64,000 nucleotides of DNA from Bin5 sp965221345 (GCA_965221345.1 CBDCSD010000001.1:558001-622000); one strand, 5' to 3'. Positions 16,365 to 25,764 are shown, counted from the first letter of the stretch. Program-made: numbers and translations. Notes: a model not told the origin generated them from the sequence alone.

Positions 16365-18614
16365 TCAGTGGAGTTCCGCCAAACTCAAGCGCGCCAAGAC
16401 CAACTCCGGCTCCCAGACATCGATCTCGACGGTCGGGGTCAAGGTTTCGGTATCGTAGACGACCAACCGCAGTTCATAGTCGCCCGACTGGAGTACGGCC
16501 GGAAAATCAAGATGGAATAGGGTGTCGACCACTTCCTCCGCCGACCACTCACCTGTCCGCGCCTGGTTCGCGTTCCCCAGTACAACATCCCTCTGGTAAG
16601 ACATGGCGCCCTCCGCGTCGTACAGGCGAAGGGATATCGCAAAATCATTCTTCACATCGGGATGGGCTTCCCACTGCAGGCCCACCCACAGTGAACGGGA
16701 CTGGCCCAGATTCAGCAATTGCTGCGAAGAAAGTTGCTCCTCTCCGTGGCCGATGGCAATTCCCCGGATAATGATGCCGCCGTCGTAAAGGACCTCACGC
16801 GATTCCAGGTTTTCGTAAAAAGTCCAAGAGCGATCTAGGTTGATATCAATATAATTCCGGATGCGAAAACTCGCGAACTCGTCACTACCCACGGAGCGTC
16901 CATACTTGCCCAGGAGAACGATGATGTTTTCATCGCCATCGCCGGTCCATGGCGAATCGGCGCTCCAGTCTACCACTCTTATCCTTGACAGGGTCTCGTT
17001 CGCCGCAAGTGTCGATCTGAGCCTTTGCGCCAAGTTGGGCATATTTGCAGGAACAACGTGGGCCAGCGGTTCGTTCTGATAAAGATAAGAGAAGCTGGGA
17101 TGCCCATCCACTCGGTAGGCGATCAGGTAGACCGTGTCAGTATCCGCAGGCTGTTCGTTCAACGTCCAAGCCAGTTCTGTCCAATCGGTCTCGAAAGCCC
17201 TGTAGGTTTCGGGTGCGGCCGCCCATCTGTGGAAATAAGTGTGGTAGGTGAAGATGCCCTGGGTCAAGATTGAACCACCGACTACAACCCCCAGAACAAT
17301 GGCAGTCTTGGTCTTTTCTGCTCCGATGAATCGATATGTGCGTAATCGCTCCCTCAGATAACGGAAAGTTTCCCACACGCCCACACCTGTGAGCAGATAG
17401 ATTGCCGGCGCCGCTCCGTTCATGCGCAGCGTATTGGGGGGAGGGGCAGAATCTCTGGCTAGCATAGCCGGCAGGAGCAGCAGCCCCAGCCAAAGAAATA
17501 GAAGACGATTTGCCGGGCGTTGCCATCGCCGCACGACAATCGCTGCACCTAGCCAGAAGAAAACCGCTTCCCATGGCTTGAGCATCGGCTGTCCGGCGAA
17601 ATTGCGTTCCCAGTTCAGGTCCCCGCGAAAACCAAGGACCATCAGATGTTCCCAAACGTTCCTCCAAAGAGCTGCCAGCGGGTCGCCTTGGCTACGGTCG
17701 GAATCCAAGACCCAGAGCTGATTGCTGCGCCAAAAAAGATGTTCGGGATGCAGAGCGAAATGGACGAGAAGCGGTAATGCAAGTAACACGGCCATACCCA
17801 CAAATATACTTACCCATGGCACTTCAGACCGCCAACGAGAAAAGAGGCGTGAGTAGAGGAAAAACTTGCCACTCCTTTCCCTTCCATCATTACCGTATGT
17901 CCAGGGATACAGGAAGCTGAGCCCGAAAAGCAGAAACAGAAGAGGCGTCAGACGCGCCGGCACATATGTATACACCAGCAAACCAGCGCATGCGCCCGCC
18001 AGCGCGATTCGCCACCAAACTCGTCCTCCCTGGGACCCTTGTCCCCAGCCCCACCAGAGTAGCGCCAAACACAGAGAAAGTAGTAGTGGCATGTGGGCGA
18101 CGTTGTTGAACGATGTACGCCCAATGATCGTCTGCCCCAGAGAAACGGCCAGCAAACCGGCCCCTACGCCCCCGATCAGCAGCCCGCGCCATGGCGTAGG
18201 CTGCCCGTTCTCGTCTCTTCCAAAGAGCAGACGTCCCAACCAGAAGACGACAAAGACCAACCCCGCACTGCCCAGGGCCGTGGGCAAATGCATAGCCAGC
18301 AACGTACGTCCGAAAAGGGCAGTGGAGAGGGCTAACGCATAGATGGTCGACGCATCACGGCCGCTATTTCCAGGCCCAAGAAAGAAGATAGCGTGCTCGC
18401 CCTCCAACACACCAAGGGCCAATACGCCATCCACCCCTTCATCATGAGTGAGTCCCTGCGGAAATTCACCTAAACGATGAAAGCGCAGAGACAATACCGC
18501 CAGAGCCAACGCAAGCAGGATCGCCCATATTACCAATCGGCTGTAGCGGTCTTGGAACCTCTCTGGTGTGAGCGCGCCGGCTGTACGCTCCGCACCAGGT
18601 ATTGTATCGGCCAT
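16365..18614 (-). CDS. GT39-like membrane glycosyltransferase (copy 2)
   Basis: 749 residues, same architecture as the gene at 13739. Long stretches agree, for example PTALGSAGLVFVVFWLGRLL, then FGRDENGQPTPWRGLLIGGV, and the C-terminal RSLWVGLQWEAHPD. The acidic catalytic loop reads LTHDEGVDGVLAL. Eleven or more membrane helices are followed by an extracytoplasmic beta-rich domain. The start is uncertain: ATG 18614 (MADTIPGAER) parallels copy 1, while ATGs at 18623 and 18731 are in frame. The pair is clearly a tandem duplication that has since diverged. Confidence 0.75.
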   Translation of the reverse strand: MADTIPGAERTAGALTPERFQDRYSRLVIWAILLALALAVLSLRFHRLGEFPQGLTHDEGVDGVLALGVLEGEHAIFFLGPGNSGRDASTIYALALSTALFGRTLLAMHLPTALGSAGLVFVVFWLGRLLFGRDENGQPTPWRGLLIGGVGAGLLAVSLGQTIIGRTSFNNVAHMPLLLSLCLALLWWGWGQGSQGGRVWWRIALAGACAGLLVYTYVPARLTPLLFLLFGLSFLYPWTYGNDGRERSGKFFLYSRLFSRWRSEVPWVSIFVGMAVLLALPLLVHFALHPEHLFWRSNQLWVLDSDRSQGDPLAALWRNVWEHLMVLGFRGDLNWERNFAGQPMLKPWEAVFFWLGAAIVVRRWQRPANRLLFLWLGLLLLPAMLARDSAPPPNTLRMNGAAPAIYLLTGVGVWETFRYLRERLRTYRFIGAEKTKTAIVLGVVVGGSILTQGIFTYHTYFHRWAAAPETYRAFETDWTELAWTLNEQPADTDTVYLIAYRVDGHPSFSYLYQNEPLAHVVPANMPNLAQRLRSTLAANETLSRIRVVDWSADSPWTGDGDENIIVLLGKYGRSVGSDEFASFRIRNYIDINLDRSWTFYENLESREVLYDGGIIIRGIAIGHGEEQLSSQQLLNLGQSRSLWVGLQWEAHPDVKNDFAISLRLYDAEGAMSYQRDVVLGNANQARTGEWSAEEVVDTLFHLDFPAVLQSGDYELRLVVYDTETLTPTVEIDVWEPELVLARLSLAELH

Positions 18615-18844
18615 TCTTTCCATTTCAGAGCCCAAGGCAAGCAAGGTCGGTCGCGGGACCCGTTGGGCTTCCCATGAATACAACTTACTGGATCCGGCCA
18701 ACTGCTGGTCTCTATGCCGCCAGTCAGGCACATGCCCTTATGCAGCGCCGACGACAAGTATAGCGACTGGGGCATTATGTTCCAATACCACGCCTATCTG
18801 CGTTGGGCGCCTCCTGCGCTCCTGGCCTCTGGTCTGCCCCGCAA

Positions 18845-18873
18845 TTGAGTTTTCATACTCTTTCAGATATGAT
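18845..18873 (+). promoter_or_regulatory. Predicted promoter of the glgC pair
   Basis: TTGAGT (18845-18850), a 17-base spacer and TATGAT (18868-18873). It lies about 60 bases before the ATG at 18935 and supports that start over an earlier in-frame codon at 18803. Confidence 0.5.
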
Positions 18874-18934
18874 AGACCCGAACTCGGGATCATTTAATCG
18901 CTTCGCCGCGCAGATTCCGCATGGGAAATCGCTT

Positions 18935-20194
18935 ATGAGAACCGTTGCTATGATTTTGGCGGGCGGAGAGGGCACGCGTCTGACCGTCCTGTCCGAAAAA
19001 CGCGCCAAACCCGCAGTTCCGTTCGCTGGCAAGTTTCGTATTATCGACTTCACAATCAGCAACTGCGTAAATAGCGGCCTCTATACCGTCGGTGTTCTCA
19101 CCCAATATCGGCCCCACAGTCTCAACGAACACATCGGCATCGGTAAACCCTGGGATCTCGACCGTCAACACGGCGGCGTCCGGCTCTTGCAGCCCTATCA
19201 GGGCCGCGGCGAGCACGACTGGTATGCCGGCACTGCCGACGCCATCTTACAGAATCTGAACTTCCTCTCCGAAAACAATGCCGACACCGCGCTGATTCTC
19301 TCCGGCGACCACATCTATAAGATGGACTACGGCCCCATGTTGGACTTCCATCAGCGCAAAGGCGCTGATCTGACCATCGCCGTCATGCCCGTGCCGATCG
19401 AGGAAGCGCACCGGTTTGGCATCATGGAAACGAACGCCGACGATGAAATCGTTCAGTTCCATGAAAAACCGGAGCAGCCTACCAGCAATCTGGCATCAAT
19501 GGGCATCTATGTCTTTAACGCCCGCGTTCTGGCCCAGCGTCTGCAGGAAAAGGGCGCCGACGGTCCCCGCAGCGATTTTGGCAAGCACGTCGTCCCGGCC
19601 ATGCTGGCCGCCGGGGACCGCGTCATTTCCTACCCCTTCACCGGCTATTGGGTCGATGTCGGCACCGTAGACGCCTACTGGAAAACAAGCCTCGAACTGC
19701 TCCAGCCGAACCCGGCTCTGGACCTGTATACCGATAACTGGCCGATCTTCACACGCTCTGAGGAGCGTCCCCCGGCCAAGTTCGGCCCCCAGTCCCAAGT
19801 CGTGCAGAGCATGGTGTCGAACGGTTGCGAAGTGCATGGATTGGTCAGGAACAGCATCTTCAGCCCCGGCGTCTATGTCAGCCCCGGCGCGGTCGTGCAG
19901 GATAGTATCGTCATGAACGATTCGTGGATCGGCCCCGGCGCGCACGTGGCGCGCGTCATCATCGACAAGCAGGTCATCGTCGGATTCGGCGCCCAGGTCG
20001 GCAGCGCCATGTCGGCCGCGCCCCCGCCGAATGCGCTGTTTGCCGACAAACTGGACAGCGGCCATACCGTCATCGGTAAGGGCGCATTCATTCCCGATGG
20101 CGCCCAGATCGGCACCAACGTGATCGTCAACAGCGACAGGGGCGAACAAGACTTTCCACCGAACTTCCTCGTTGAGGACGGACAGACCGTATAA
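18935..20194 (+). CDS. glgC: Glucose-1-phosphate adenylyltransferase, catalytic subunit
   Basis: 419-residue ADP-glucose pyrophosphorylase, which makes ADP-glucose from ATP and glucose-1-phosphate for glycogen synthesis. The N-terminal catalytic signature GGEGTRL is at 10-16, with the conserved lysine of KRAKPAVPFAGKFRIIDF at 25, the metal-binding aspartate in LSGDHIYKMDY and the substrate motif FHEKPEQP. The C-terminal third is a left-handed beta-helix. It is followed after 47 bases by a GlgC paralogue lacking these residues. glgA is not in the window. Confidence 0.95.
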   Translation: MRTVAMILAGGEGTRLTVLSEKRAKPAVPFAGKFRIIDFTISNCVNSGLYTVGVLTQYRPHSLNEHIGIGKPWDLDRQHGGVRLLQPYQGRGEHDWYAGTADAILQNLNFLSENNADTALILSGDHIYKMDYGPMLDFHQRKGADLTIAVMPVPIEEAHRFGIMETNADDEIVQFHEKPEQPTSNLASMGIYVFNARVLAQRLQEKGADGPRSDFGKHVVPAMLAAGDRVISYPFTGYWVDVGTVDAYWKTSLELLQPNPALDLYTDNWPIFTRSEERPPAKFGPQSQVVQSMVSNGCEVHGLVRNSIFSPGVYVSPGAVVQDSIVMNDSWIGPGAHVARVIIDKQVIVGFGAQVGSAMSAAPPPNALFADKLDSGHTVIGKGAFIPDGAQIGTNVIVNSDRGEQDFPPNFLVEDGQTV

Positions 20195-20241
20195 AGCTGT
20201 CGCGTGGCCCCCGCGCACACGGTTCGCAAGGATAATTCCCT

Positions 20242-21504
20242 ATGGCTTGTGCATTCGCTATGATCATGGCCGGCGCTGATAACGCCGATCTCAGTGTCCT
20301 GACCGAGGTCCGCTCCGAGCCGGCCGTCCCCTTTGCCGGCAAGTTCCGCCTGATCGACTTTTCTCTCAGCAACTGTGTCAACAGCACCATCCACAATGTC
20401 GCCGTGCTCACCCAATACCGCCCCCGTAGCCTGAACGATCATATCGGCATCGGCAAACCTTGGGATCTGGACCGTTCCAGCGGCGGCGTGCGCCTGTTGC
20501 AGCCCTACCGAGGTGGACCTTACGGTGATTGGCAACGCGGCTCCGCCGACGCCATTCGGCGCAACCTGGACTATGTACTCCAGCAGAAGGAGGAGTGTGT
20601 ACTGATCCTCTCCGGCAAACATATCTATCTGATGGACTACCGGCCCTTTCTTGCCCATCATCTGCGCACCGGCGCACCGGCGACCATCGCTGTCCGCCGC
20701 GTGAGCCGCCATGAAACCCATCGTTTCGGCATCATTTCGCTGGACACGGACGGCCGCGTCGTCGAGTTTCAAGAGAAGCCGCGGCGTACGCTGCAGAATC
20801 TCGCCAGCATGGGCGTCTATGTGTTCCAGCGCGACTTTCTGGTAGAGGTCCTGAGCAACGGCAGCGGCGATGACATCGGCAGGGATATCCTGCCGGGACT
20901 GGTCGCGCAGGGGCATGTCGCCAGCTATACCTATCCCGGCTATTGGGCCGACGCCAGCACAATTCAGGCCTACTGGGATGCAAATATGAGCCTGCTGGCG
21001 GAGGAGCCGGCGCTCAACCTCTATGCGCCGGAGTGGGTCGTGCATACCCGCAGCCAGGAGCGCGCGCCGGTCAAACTGGGGCCGGCCGCAGACGTGGATG
21101 GGACACTGCTCTCCAATGGCTGCCAGATCGAGGGCGCCGTCGAACGCAGCGTCCTGTCCCCTGGCGTTCAGGTGGGCGAGGGCGCCCTCGTCCGCGATAG
21201 TGTCATCCTCAATGATACAATCATCGAACCGGGCGCAGTCGTCGAGCGCTGTGTAATTGACAAAGAGGTGCGCGTCTGCCAGGACGCGCGCGTCGGCCAT
21301 TCCGATAACAACTGCCCCAATCCGGAGCTGCCGGCCCGACTCAACACAGGCCTGACCCTTCTCGGCAAGAACAGCATCGTTCCGGCGGGCATGCGGCTCG
21401 GTCGCAATGTCGTAATCCATCCCTTCAGCAGCGCAGACGCATTCGGCAACAGCAATGGCAATAGCGTTGAGAGCGGGAAAAGCGTCGGCCGCAATCTGCG
21501 GTAA
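20242..21504 (+). CDS. GlgC paralogue with a destroyed catalytic site (probable regulatory subunit)
   Basis: 420 residues, clearly homologous to the upstream GlgC along its full length, but the nucleotide motif GGEGTRL has become GADNADL (11-17), the lysine of RAKP is replaced by glutamate (RSEP), and LSGDHIYKMDY has become LSGKHIYLMDY, losing the metal-binding aspartate. FQEKPRR and the beta-helix are kept. This is the pattern seen for GlgD in Firmicutes and for regulatory subunits in plants, so a non-catalytic partner in a heteromeric enzyme is the natural reading. Ribosome-binding site AAGGAT 9 bases before the ATG. Annotated pipelines may call it GlgC or GlgD. Confidence 0.88.
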   Translation: MACAFAMIMAGADNADLSVLTEVRSEPAVPFAGKFRLIDFSLSNCVNSTIHNVAVLTQYRPRSLNDHIGIGKPWDLDRSSGGVRLLQPYRGGPYGDWQRGSADAIRRNLDYVLQQKEECVLILSGKHIYLMDYRPFLAHHLRTGAPATIAVRRVSRHETHRFGIISLDTDGRVVEFQEKPRRTLQNLASMGVYVFQRDFLVEVLSNGSGDDIGRDILPGLVAQGHVASYTYPGYWADASTIQAYWDANMSLLAEEPALNLYAPEWVVHTRSQERAPVKLGPAADVDGTLLSNGCQIEGAVERSVLSPGVQVGEGALVRDSVILNDTIIEPGAVVERCVIDKEVRVCQDARVGHSDNNCPNPELPARLNTGLTLLGKNSIVPAGMRLGRNVVIHPFSSADAFGNSNGNSVESGKSVGRNLR

Positions 21505-21574
21505 CCCAATCTGCGGTAACCCTAGTGGCGGGGCCAGTTTCCGGCAACCGGCAACTGCAGTGAAAAAGCGTGCC

Positions 21575-21958
21575 CTAGCCTTGCTTGGCCCGGTACCCCA
21601 GTTCGTTCAGAAGCGCAACCAGACGCTCCCTCTGGTCGCCCTGGATTTCGATGTCGGCGCCTTTCACCGCACCGCCGCTTCCCAGCTTATCCTTCAAATG
21701 CTTTGCCAGCGCGCGCTTGCCCACATCCGGGCTTTTTACACCCGTAATGATCGAAACCGTCTTCCCTTTCCGTCCCTTCTTCTCCAGGCGGACGCGCACC
21801 GGCTGCGTTCCCTGGACGGCAAAAGGCGCCGCCGGGTTGCGAGGAAGCGCCGGCGGACTCTGTTCAGGTTCCGGTTCCGGGTCCGTCGAGTAGACCAGCC
21901 GCGGTCCTGCACTTCTGGAAATGCTGCGATCTGCCTTCTTCGCTTTGCGTTTGGACAT
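21575..21958 (-). CDS. SUI1-family translation initiation factor (YciH-like)
   Basis: 127 residues. The C-terminal 75 residues are an SUI1 domain: VRVRLEKKGRKGKTVSIITG, then a helix VGKRALAKHLKDKLG with GSGGAVKGADIEIQGDQ and a closing helix ERLVALLNELGY. SUI1 proteins in bacteria resemble eIF1 and may tune start-site selection. The first 50 residues are a basic and proline-rich tail. Start at ATG 21958 (MSKRKAKKADRS); an in-frame upstream start at 22006 lacks a ribosome-binding site. Confidence 0.88.
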   Translation of the reverse strand: MSKRKAKKADRSISRSAGPRLVYSTDPEPEPEQSPPALPRNPAAPFAVQGTQPVRVRLEKKGRKGKTVSIITGVKSPDVGKRALAKHLKDKLGSGGAVKGADIEIQGDQRERLVALLNELGYRAKQG

Positions 21959-22095
21959 GATTCGTTCTTCTTCTTTTGAACGGTAAGTAGAAAGGAGTTG
22001 CACCATAGCAGTATAGCATCAGCGGCGAGATCGCCCAGTCCGTTCGCCTTGACTTCGCTCCGGGCGAATCTGCCTGGGTCAGCAAGGGCGTCCTG

Positions 22096-22668
22096 ATGGC
22101 CTATTCGTCCCTTATGCAGTGGAGCTTGCGGGTCCCGGGCGGCGCCGGCGGCGCGCTGCGCCGCAGCCTCTCCGGCGAAGGCCTCGCCCTCACCTTCCTC
22201 GAGACGAAAGCCGAAGACCAATATGCCCTGCTGGCGGCCAACGCCCCCGGCCACCTGGAGATTTGGGACCTGGAACATGACGGCGCCGTGACCACGACGC
22301 GCGGCTCCTTTGTCGCCGCTTGGGGTGAAGACGTTGACATCACAGTGACCGTCGCCCGTCGCGCCGGCGCAGCCGTTTTCGGCGGCGCCGGCCTCTTCCT
22401 GCAGACCATCTCCGGTGTCGGCACGGCGCTCGTACATGGCAGCGGCGACTTCCATGAGCGCCAGATGGCGGCGAACGAGGAACTGCTCGTCAGCACCGGC
22501 AACCTGGCCGCATTTTCCGCTGAAGTCGACTATGATATTCGCGGCGTCGGCGGCTGCCGTCGCATGATTTTCGGCGGTGAAGGACTGTTCATGACCAACC
22601 TGCGCGGCCCTGGACGCGTCCTGCTCCAGACCCTCAAGCGCAACTTTGGCAACAAGTCAACCGGCTGA
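22096..22668 (+). CDS. AIM24/TIGR00266 family protein, start codon apparently lost
   Basis: 190 residues from the first available ATG. It has the family beta-solenoid repeats: GSFVAAWGEDVDITVTVAR, GAGLFLQTISGVGTALVHGSG and GGEGLFMTNLRGPGRVLLQTL. In-frame codons from 22009 encode QYSISGEIAQSVRLDFAPGE and the expected family N-terminus, but the codon before it is TAG (22006-22008). A run of AAAGGAG (21991-21997) sits where the ribosome-binding site should be, 8 bases before AT-A-G. Deleting A22007 would give ATG CAG TAT. So the gene either starts internally at 22096 with a weak site, uses a rare non-ATG codon, or is inactivated. Confidence 0.8.
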   Translation: MAYSSLMQWSLRVPGGAGGALRRSLSGEGLALTFLETKAEDQYALLAANAPGHLEIWDLEHDGAVTTTRGSFVAAWGEDVDITVTVARRAGAAVFGGAGLFLQTISGVGTALVHGSGDFHERQMAANEELLVSTGNLAAFSAEVDYDIRGVGGCRRMIFGGEGLFMTNLRGPGRVLLQTLKRNFGNKSTG

Positions 22669-22853
22669 AGGACGCTTCTCACCCAGTTCTCCCGCTGAGT
22701 CGCCGCCGCTTCCCGCCAGTCACTACTGTCAGGATGGCGCCCTCCCTCATCGAAACTGCGATTTGGGATCTGTCTGCACTTCGACCACAATGTTGAAATG
22801 AACCCTGTCAGTGGATACGTTGACACCCCACTCCCGTCTTGAGGAGGTTCTCT

Positions 22854-23387
22854 GTGGTGGCAGATGCTGAGTCTATGAAAAAAGCGATTAGTGGCGAGGT
22901 CCGGTTAACCGATCCCGTTGCCGACGCGATTCTGACGCTGGCTGTGCGGATGCGTAATCCGTTTTCGTATGAGGAAATTGCGTCGTCATTCGGCATCGCT
23001 CGCGACGATGTGAGCGAGATCTGCGAGCCGTACAAGGAGTTTCTGCGTACGACGGGAGAAAATGGCCCTGCCCTTGTTTTTACGGGGCAGTCATCGCGGA
23101 AGGCAGTACGACCACGCGCTATGTGGGAAAATGCCTCGTTCGGAAATAGTGGGCGGGAATCTTTTCAGAAACAGCAGATTGTTAATGGCGCCGATCGGCT
23201 CGCCGATCCTGTTGACGATGCCATCTTAACGCTCGCAGTGCGCCTGCCCAATCCGCTTTCGTATGAGGAAATTGCGTCGCTATTCGGTATTGCTCACAAC
23301 GTCGCCAGCAAAATCTGCGAGCCGTACAAGGAATTCATGCGAAAAACAGGAGAATATGGAATCCGTGGGGTTACCAAAACGGGATAG
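22854..23387 (+). CDS. Hypothetical protein with two tandem HTH-like repeats
   Basis: 177 residues, start taken as GTG 22854 (or the next GTG at 22857) after GAGGAGG at 22841-22847. Two copies of a roughly 55-residue unit are obvious: DPVADAILTLAVRMRNPFSY and DPVDDAILTLAVRLPNPLSY, each followed by EEIAS.FGIA and ICEPYKEF. The EEIASSFGIARDDVSEIC stretch looks like a helix-turn-helix, so a small DNA-binding role is possible. The linker between copies is less conserved. It is not recognised beyond this, and no partner is adjacent. Confidence 0.6.
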   Translation: MVADAESMKKAISGEVRLTDPVADAILTLAVRMRNPFSYEEIASSFGIARDDVSEICEPYKEFLRTTGENGPALVFTGQSSRKAVRPRAMWENASFGNSGRESFQKQQIVNGADRLADPVDDAILTLAVRLPNPLSYEEIASLFGIAHNVASKICEPYKEFMRKTGEYGIRGVTKTG

Positions 23388-23471
23388 ACTTCTTCGCGCA
23401 AACTGGCCGCCGCCAACCGACCCGCCCCAAAGGCAAGCCCCGCCGCACACATCGACAGCTCGTGACCAACC

Positions 23472-25334
23472 TCAGCGCGGCGGCGCAGCGGTGAAGATCT
23501 GCCGCAACAGATCACCCCGTTCAATTTCCGTCGTCCAGCGCGGCTGCGCATAATCCTCAATCACCGCCGTCAGAATCTCCGTGTTGATCACCTGGCCGTC
23601 ATAGATCGTGTGGCGCGCAATCAGCGAAGTGCGCGTCTGCCAACTCCACATCTGATCGAAGAAAAGATTGCCCAGACCGTAGACAATTATGCCCGGCTTT
23701 TCACCCCCGTACCCATACGGCTCCATCGCTTGGGGCACGTGGCTCTGAACGCCGGTGACAATATCTGCGCCAGCCGCCCGCAGTTCGCGGAAATCCTGCA
23801 CCTGCTGGGATATCGGCGCGGGGTTGTAATTCTCCTCATGCTGCAACTCAACCGCGATCACATCGACTTCGCCGCGTAGCGCCGCGATTTCGGCAAATAT
23901 ACGCTCTTTGTTTGCGCCATAATTACAGGCTCCTGGCTCATCCTCGGTCGCCCAGGCAAAGCTGGGATAGTGGGCCAACGCCGCGAAAAAGGCAAAGCGA
24001 TTGCCGTTGTGCGTAAATAACAGTGGCTCGCAGGCCTCCTCTTCATTCAGCCCGCTTCCATATATGGGGATCCCGTTCTGCCGATACCAGCCAATCGACT
24101 CGCGCGCGCCGTCCCGTCCAAAGTCGTTGACGTGGTTGCCGCTCAGCCCGACAATATCGGTGCCGACCGCCTCCAACGCCGCCCAGTAGGCCGGGTCACT
24201 GCACAGAATCATGTTGTTCAACGAGGGGTCGACGACACAGCCTTCCAGGAACGGCACTTCATTGCTGATGTGTGTGATGTCGGCCGCACGCAATGTCGGC
24301 GCGATCACCTGGGCAGGGTAGTCGTAACCTTTCGTCTCCATGCGAGATGCGGTAACGCGAGCCATCGCGGTGACGCCGGTCATGATCACGGTCGTCAACT
24401 TGTCGGGGCTGCGGTTCGTCGGCTGTGTGATGTGTGGACGCAGCGCCGCAGCGACCGCTTCGCTCTCCGTGCCAAAAACGGCCACCACCGCCGTCAGCGG
24501 ATAAGCGGCCGCGCCGAGGGTGTTGCTCAGGATGTTGACGCCGTTCAGATGCAATACCTTCAAAACCGGCGTCAGGTTTTCGAAGGGCACGATCGCCAGG
24601 GCGCCGGCAGAAACCTCCAACACCGCGGGGAGGGCGCTGCCGCTGGCGGTCTGCACCGAGTCGGCTGCCTCTTCACCGAAAATGGCCTCCAGTTCGGACA
24701 CGTAATCGGCATCAATGATCAGAGGGCCGCTGCCCCTGCCCTGCCAGCGCGTTGTCAACTCCGCCATCGAAACGTCATCCGGAACGGTGGCGAACGGCGC
24801 CACCGGCGCCAGGAAGCGCGTGTACAACACACCTTCCGCCGCCTCTGTTCCGGCCACCAGCCGGATCTGCACATCGGCGTTGCGCGGCTGATCGAGCAGC
24901 ATGACCGTCTTACGAACGCCGCCGAATTCGATCTCTTCCAGCCCGATGGTCACGGCGAGCAGTTGACTGAAGTAGCGTTCCGGCATAGAGGTGTCGAGCG
25001 CGAGCGTCAGCCACCCGTTACGGCTGTCTGCCTGCTGCACGACCGGCTGCAACTGCGTTTCAGAACTGGCCTCTATCTCCCCGGCCCCCATCTCACTGGC
25101 ACCTTGCGTCCCACTGGCAAAGGTCGCAATCGACGTCGCGGCCGCCACGCCGACGATCCCGAGCAGTACAGTGACGAGCAGCCGGCTGGGGGACCGCAAG
25201 TTCGTTGCGGCCTCTCTGAGGGGCGCGACCTGGTCGGCTGCAAAAATACTTCGCACGCCCACCCGAAAGTCGCGCCATCCAGGCTGCAACCGCTGCTCAA
25301 TCTGTTTACAAATGGCGCCAAGTCGGTTCAACAT
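23472..25334 (-). CDS. CapA family protein (poly-gamma-glutamate/capsule synthesis-like)
   Basis: 620 residues. There is one membrane segment near residues 50-75 (LLVTVLLGIVGVAAATSIATF), then a 270-residue region of unknown fold that reads like a substrate-binding module, then the CapA metallophosphatase-like domain from about 340. Its motifs are DITHISNEVPFLEG, GLSGNHVNDFGRDG (GNH near 400), VIAVELQHEENY, GVQSHVPQAMEPY and VYGLGNLFFDQ. CapA proteins are linked to surface poly-gamma-glutamate but most homologues are uncharacterised. capB and capC are absent, so the polymer is uncertain. Confidence 0.85.
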   Translation of the reverse strand: MLNRLGAICKQIEQRLQPGWRDFRVGVRSIFAADQVAPLREAATNLRSPSRLLVTVLLGIVGVAAATSIATFASGTQGASEMGAGEIEASSETQLQPVVQQADSRNGWLTLALDTSMPERYFSQLLAVTIGLEEIEFGGVRKTVMLLDQPRNADVQIRLVAGTEAAEGVLYTRFLAPVAPFATVPDDVSMAELTTRWQGRGSGPLIIDADYVSELEAIFGEEAADSVQTASGSALPAVLEVSAGALAIVPFENLTPVLKVLHLNGVNILSNTLGAAAYPLTAVVAVFGTESEAVAAALRPHITQPTNRSPDKLTTVIMTGVTAMARVTASRMETKGYDYPAQVIAPTLRAADITHISNEVPFLEGCVVDPSLNNMILCSDPAYWAALEAVGTDIVGLSGNHVNDFGRDGARESIGWYRQNGIPIYGSGLNEEEACEPLLFTHNGNRFAFFAALAHYPSFAWATEDEPGACNYGANKERIFAEIAALRGEVDVIAVELQHEENYNPAPISQQVQDFRELRAAGADIVTGVQSHVPQAMEPYGYGGEKPGIIVYGLGNLFFDQMWSWQTRTSLIARHTIYDGQVINTEILTAVIEDYAQPRWTTEIERGDLLRQIFTAAPPR

Positions 25335-25590
25335 TGCCGTTCAAATGCCCTGACATCTGTAGAAAGTTGAACTGTGGAGGTCTCCTGACATGGAGTCCAA
25401 GATAAAAGTATATGGCCATCGTCAGCAATTGGTCAATTACAGTTTTGCTTGCATACCCTTCAGCAGGGCCTGTCTGGAGCGCTTGTCAGTTTGGCCCCCT
25501 CCAGTCTGCAGTTCGCTGTATCCCCGGCACCTGCCCTGAGATTCACTGGCGTCACCGCGCATTTCCTGGGACACCGCTGTACATCGGACG

Positions 25591-25635
25591 TTGACAAACG
25601 GGACGTATTTCGGTACATTTTCGTCTGATTCAGAC
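25591..25635 (+). promoter_or_regulatory. Promoter with overlapping palindrome upstream of the chromate transporter
   Basis: A perfect TTGACA (25591-25596), a 17-base spacer and TACATT (25614-25619). Three bases downstream is GTCTGA-T-TCAGAC (25623-25635), a perfect 13-base palindrome placed like a repressor operator over the start of transcription. The leader to the TTG start codon is about 140 bases. Confidence 0.6.
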
Positions 25636-25764
25636 AATACGACCATGCAGTCTCAACGAGTTGTATGCGCGCGGAGTTCCTGGCAAATCTCGTGCTGACC
25701 AGGCGCAGCCGCTTGCCCCCGCTTTCGGGAACGGCGGCTTGCATATCGTGATTAAGGAGTGAAA

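Noticed and set aside
25655..25710. Short leader peptide before chrA (ATG near 25645)
   Set aside because: No ribosome-binding site and no amino-acid bias to suggest attenuation.
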